NCBI RefSeq assembly: GCF_000015765.1
Contig: NC_008942.1
Span: 1,379,921-1,443,920, forward strand
Reading direction: 5' to 3'
Origin: Methanocorpusculum labreanum Z
Lineage (GTDB): Archaea > Halobacteriota > Methanomicrobia > Methanomicrobiales > Methanocorpusculaceae
Length of the DNA stretch: 64,000 nucleotides
The notes under the pieces were generated by a model. That model was not told the origin of the DNA and ran no database searches. It was given only the letters and a program-made list of their open reading frames with translations. The position numbers and the translations under genes were made by a program. This document shows, piece by piece, positions 62,184-64,000 of the stretch (within the stretch, counting starts at the first letter, position 1; every line of letters begins with the position of its first letter).

Positions 62184-63410
62184 ATGACAAGCTCGGGCGA
62201 ACTGAAAATACAGTGGGCTTCCCAGTATATGCCGGTCTTATCGGCGATCAAAAAACGCTTTGAAGAGGAGAAACCTCTCAAAGGTCAAAGGATAGGAATG
62301 GCTCTGCATGTTGAGGCAAAGACGGCATGTCTTGTCAGAACGCTTCAGGCAGGCGGGGCCGAGGTGTATATTACCGGCTGCAATCCGCTTTCCACACAGG
62401 ATGACGTGGCTGAGGCTCTTTCAGCAGGCGGCATCGCCTGTTATGCGAAGAGAGGCTGCAATACCGAGGAGTATTATGCGGCGATCGATAAAGTGCTGGA
62501 TGCAAAACCAACCCTGACCATCGATGACGGTATGGATCTGATCAACAGAGTTCATCTTGACAGAAGAGACGCGCTCCCGCAGATCATCGGGGCATGCGAA
62601 GAAACAACAACGGGTATCCACCGGCTGAAGGCAATGCAGGCTGAAGGAAAACTCGAGTTTCCGGTTTTATCGGTGAACGACACACCGATGAAGCATTACT
62701 TCGACAATGTTCACGGAACCGGCGAAAGTGCTCTCGCCTCGATCATGCTGACGACAAACGTCCTGATTGCCGGAAAACACGTTGTTGTTGCCGGATACGG
62801 ATACTGCGGGAGAGGCGTCGCCACCAAAGCACGCGCTCTTGGAGCACGGGTCATCGTCACGGAAGTCGATCCTCGCCGGGCCCTTCAGGCACACTTCGAC
62901 GGTTTTGACGTGATGAGTATGAATGACGCGGCAAAAGTCGGCGATCTCTTCATCACGACGACCGGAAACTGCGATATCATTACTGACCATCACTTCCCTC
63001 TGTTAAAATCCGGAGCGATCCTCGCAAATGCCGGCCATTTCAACAATGAGATCTCCATTCCCTGGCTCGAAACTCATGCATCGTCGGTTGAACACCGCGA
63101 CGGAATCGACACCTACCTCATTGGAGACAAAAAGATCCACCTCCTAGCAGAAGGAAGACTGGTCAATCTCGCGACGCCGAAAGGAATGGGACACCCGATC
63201 GAAGTCATGGACCTGAGTTTTGCAGTCCAGGCGCTTGGCGTCGAATACATGGCAAAGAACGGCAAAAATTTGTCAGCGGGCGTTCACGACATCCCTTCAG
63301 AGATTGATGAATATATTGCCCGGCTAAAACTGGCGGCTGTAGGCGCAACGATCGATGAGCTCTCCTGCGGTCAAAAAGAGTATATGTGCTCGTGGAACCA
63401 CGGCACATAA
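62184..63410 (+). CDS. ahcY: S-adenosylhomocysteine (or S-inosylhomocysteine) hydrolase
   Basis: A 408-residue NAD-dependent enzyme that removes the by-product of SAM methylation. SVNDTPMKHYFDNVHGTGES, NAD-binding VVAGYGYCGRGVATKA (about 202-217), TTTGNCDIITDHHF, and C-terminal ATPKGMGHPIEVMDLSFAVQ. Length is the short form, without the insert of some bacterial enzymes. In Methanocaldococcus the homolog prefers S-inosylhomocysteine, so the substrate here is uncertain. 97 bp after the divergent patatin start. Confidence 0.93.
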   Translation: MTSSGELKIQWASQYMPVLSAIKKRFEEEKPLKGQRIGMALHVEAKTACLVRTLQAGGAEVYITGCNPLSTQDDVAEALSAGGIACYAKRGCNTEEYYAAIDKVLDAKPTLTIDDGMDLINRVHLDRRDALPQIIGACEETTTGIHRLKAMQAEGKLEFPVLSVNDTPMKHYFDNVHGTGESALASIMLTTNVLIAGKHVVVAGYGYCGRGVATKARALGARVIVTEVDPRRALQAHFDGFDVMSMNDAAKVGDLFITTTGNCDIITDHHFPLLKSGAILANAGHFNNEISIPWLETHASSVEHRDGIDTYLIGDKKIHLLAEGRLVNLATPKGMGHPIEVMDLSFAVQALGVEYMAKNGKNLSAGVHDIPSEIDEYIARLKLAAVGATIDELSCGQKEYMCSWNHGT

Positions 63411-63414
63411 TATT

Positions 63415-63999
63415 TTATTCAGCTTTTTCTTTTTTCCAGACCAGCCGCTTCTCTATGACCTCTTCAGCAAAAATCAGGAACGCATACGATGCATACGAAA
63501 AGACATTCGTTGTCAGCAGATAGGTGTCGGGAATTTTTCTTGCATTGGTATTTCCGACGATCCTGACAAAATCCAGCGCATATAATGCATCATCACTCAA
63601 AAGACCAGTCCTGCCGATCACCCCGCAAAGAGTTCCGAACTTTGTGTTGTCGGCACGGATTTTCTGTTGTTTACAGATGAGTTCAGCGATACTCATCGTG
63701 ATATCGCAGAGTTTTCTGGTGGCGGTCTCTGATTTTTTCTGGCGGGAGATGGGATCGAGATCACGAAATACCGGATGGACCGCCGCGATTTCAATAAACC
63801 GTTTCATGCGCATCTCGTACCCCGAGAGAACGGCAGAGCGTTCATAGATGCTGAGTTCCAGATTAAGCCCTTTTTCCCTTGGAAGAGAGTACCTGATCAG
63901 GAGAGATGAACCAACGCCGCCGGACGGGACGGAGAGGATAACGTCGCCAATGTTCTGCATATCGTAGAGCGCGTTGCTGCACATCGAAAGCCTGTTGGA
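63415..63999 (-). CDS. DUF4145-like hypothetical protein (5' end probably beyond the window)
   Basis: A frame of about 194 codons that is still open at the window edge; ATG 63984 is the first visible start, but codons upstream are open, so the N-terminus is probably missing. The C-terminal third has the DUF4145-type pattern LLSDDALYALDFVRIVGNTNARK followed by a hydrophobic helix region (SYASYAFLIFAEEVIEKRL). A basic tail KKEKAE ends it. DUF4145 appears in nuclease- and defence-linked proteins but function is unknown. Convergent with ahcY, stop codons 5 nt apart. Confidence 0.55.
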   Translation of the reverse strand, partial: SNRLSMCSNALYDMQNIGDVILSVPSGGVGSSLLIRYSLPREKGLNLELSIYERSAVLSGYEMRMKRFIEIAAVHPVFRDLDPISRQKKSETATRKLCDITMSIAELICKQQKIRADNTKFGTLCGVIGRTGLLSDDALYALDFVRIVGNTNARKIPDTYLLTTNVFSYASYAFLIFAEEVIEKRLVWKKEKAE

Positions 64000-64000
64000 T

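Overview
This window reads as chromosomal DNA of a methanogenic archaeon, most likely order Methanomicrobiales (Methanocorpusculum is my best guess, from general gene content and not from a search). The support is coenzyme F420 synthesis (CofC), methanofuran synthesis (MfnB), formylmethanofuran dehydrogenase, an ether-lipid geranylgeranyl reductase, archaeal-type PheS/PheT, AlaS, ProS and LeuS, the tRNA splicing endonuclease EndA, an intron-containing tRNA-Tyr with the archaeal C1-G72 pair, and archaeosortase-type C-terminal sorting signals. Genes are tightly packed, often overlapping by 1-10 nt.

Layout. 1-6.4 kb: 3' end of cofC, a TPR protein, a palindromic mobile element, two identical tRNA-Asp genes and tRNA-Tyr, then small zinc-ribbon and conserved archaeal proteins, a kinase-like P-loop protein, a TIM-barrel protein, RNase Z and a V4R-domain regulator (MsvR-like). 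6.4-7.06 kb: a gene-free region built on a perfect 51-bp inverted repeat. 7.06-13.7 kb: a secreted beta-propeller protein and the endA-trpS-pheS-pheT translation cluster. 13.8-24.4 kb: a corrinoid-uptake locus with two BtuF-like binding proteins, one fused to an alpha/alpha toroid, a giant modular surface protein with DUF4430-type modules, a small anchored surface protein, BtuC, an extended BtuD and a TIM-barrel protein. 24.6-28.6 kb: alaS, a membrane-anchored HTH protein and a second, inverted copy of the mobile element. 28.6-33.2 kb (minus strand): proS-nusA-hisE-mfnB-guaB. 33.3-39.3 kb: an activase/dehydratase-like iron-sulfur pair and a fused FwdD-FwdB protein. 39.4-43 kb (minus): a tiny basic protein with an unexplained 400-nt upstream region, cbiQ and cbiO, and a geranylgeranyl reductase. 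43-49.6 kb (minus): a complete trpEGDCFBA operon with a TGTACA operator pair. 49.7-64 kb: tRNA-Glu, a DRG GTPase, tRNA-Arg, a PAC2 protein, the hisF-methyltransferase-hisI-PIN/ATPase-leuS cluster, tandem patatin lipases, ahcY and a partial DUF4145-like gene.

The most interesting system is the corrinoid locus. The alpha/alpha toroid and the DUF4430 module are the two halves of animal intrinsic factor/transcobalamin. Here the toroid is fused to a BtuF domain, and the DUF4430-type modules sit four times on a neighbouring secreted beta-propeller protein, upstream of BtuC and BtuD. That suggests a surface capture-and-relay system for corrinoids. The second notable item is the roughly 600-bp palindromic element, present twice in opposite orientation, each copy with its own 4-bp target duplication and no transposase.

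All calls come from reading the sequence and translations; no database or structure search was run.
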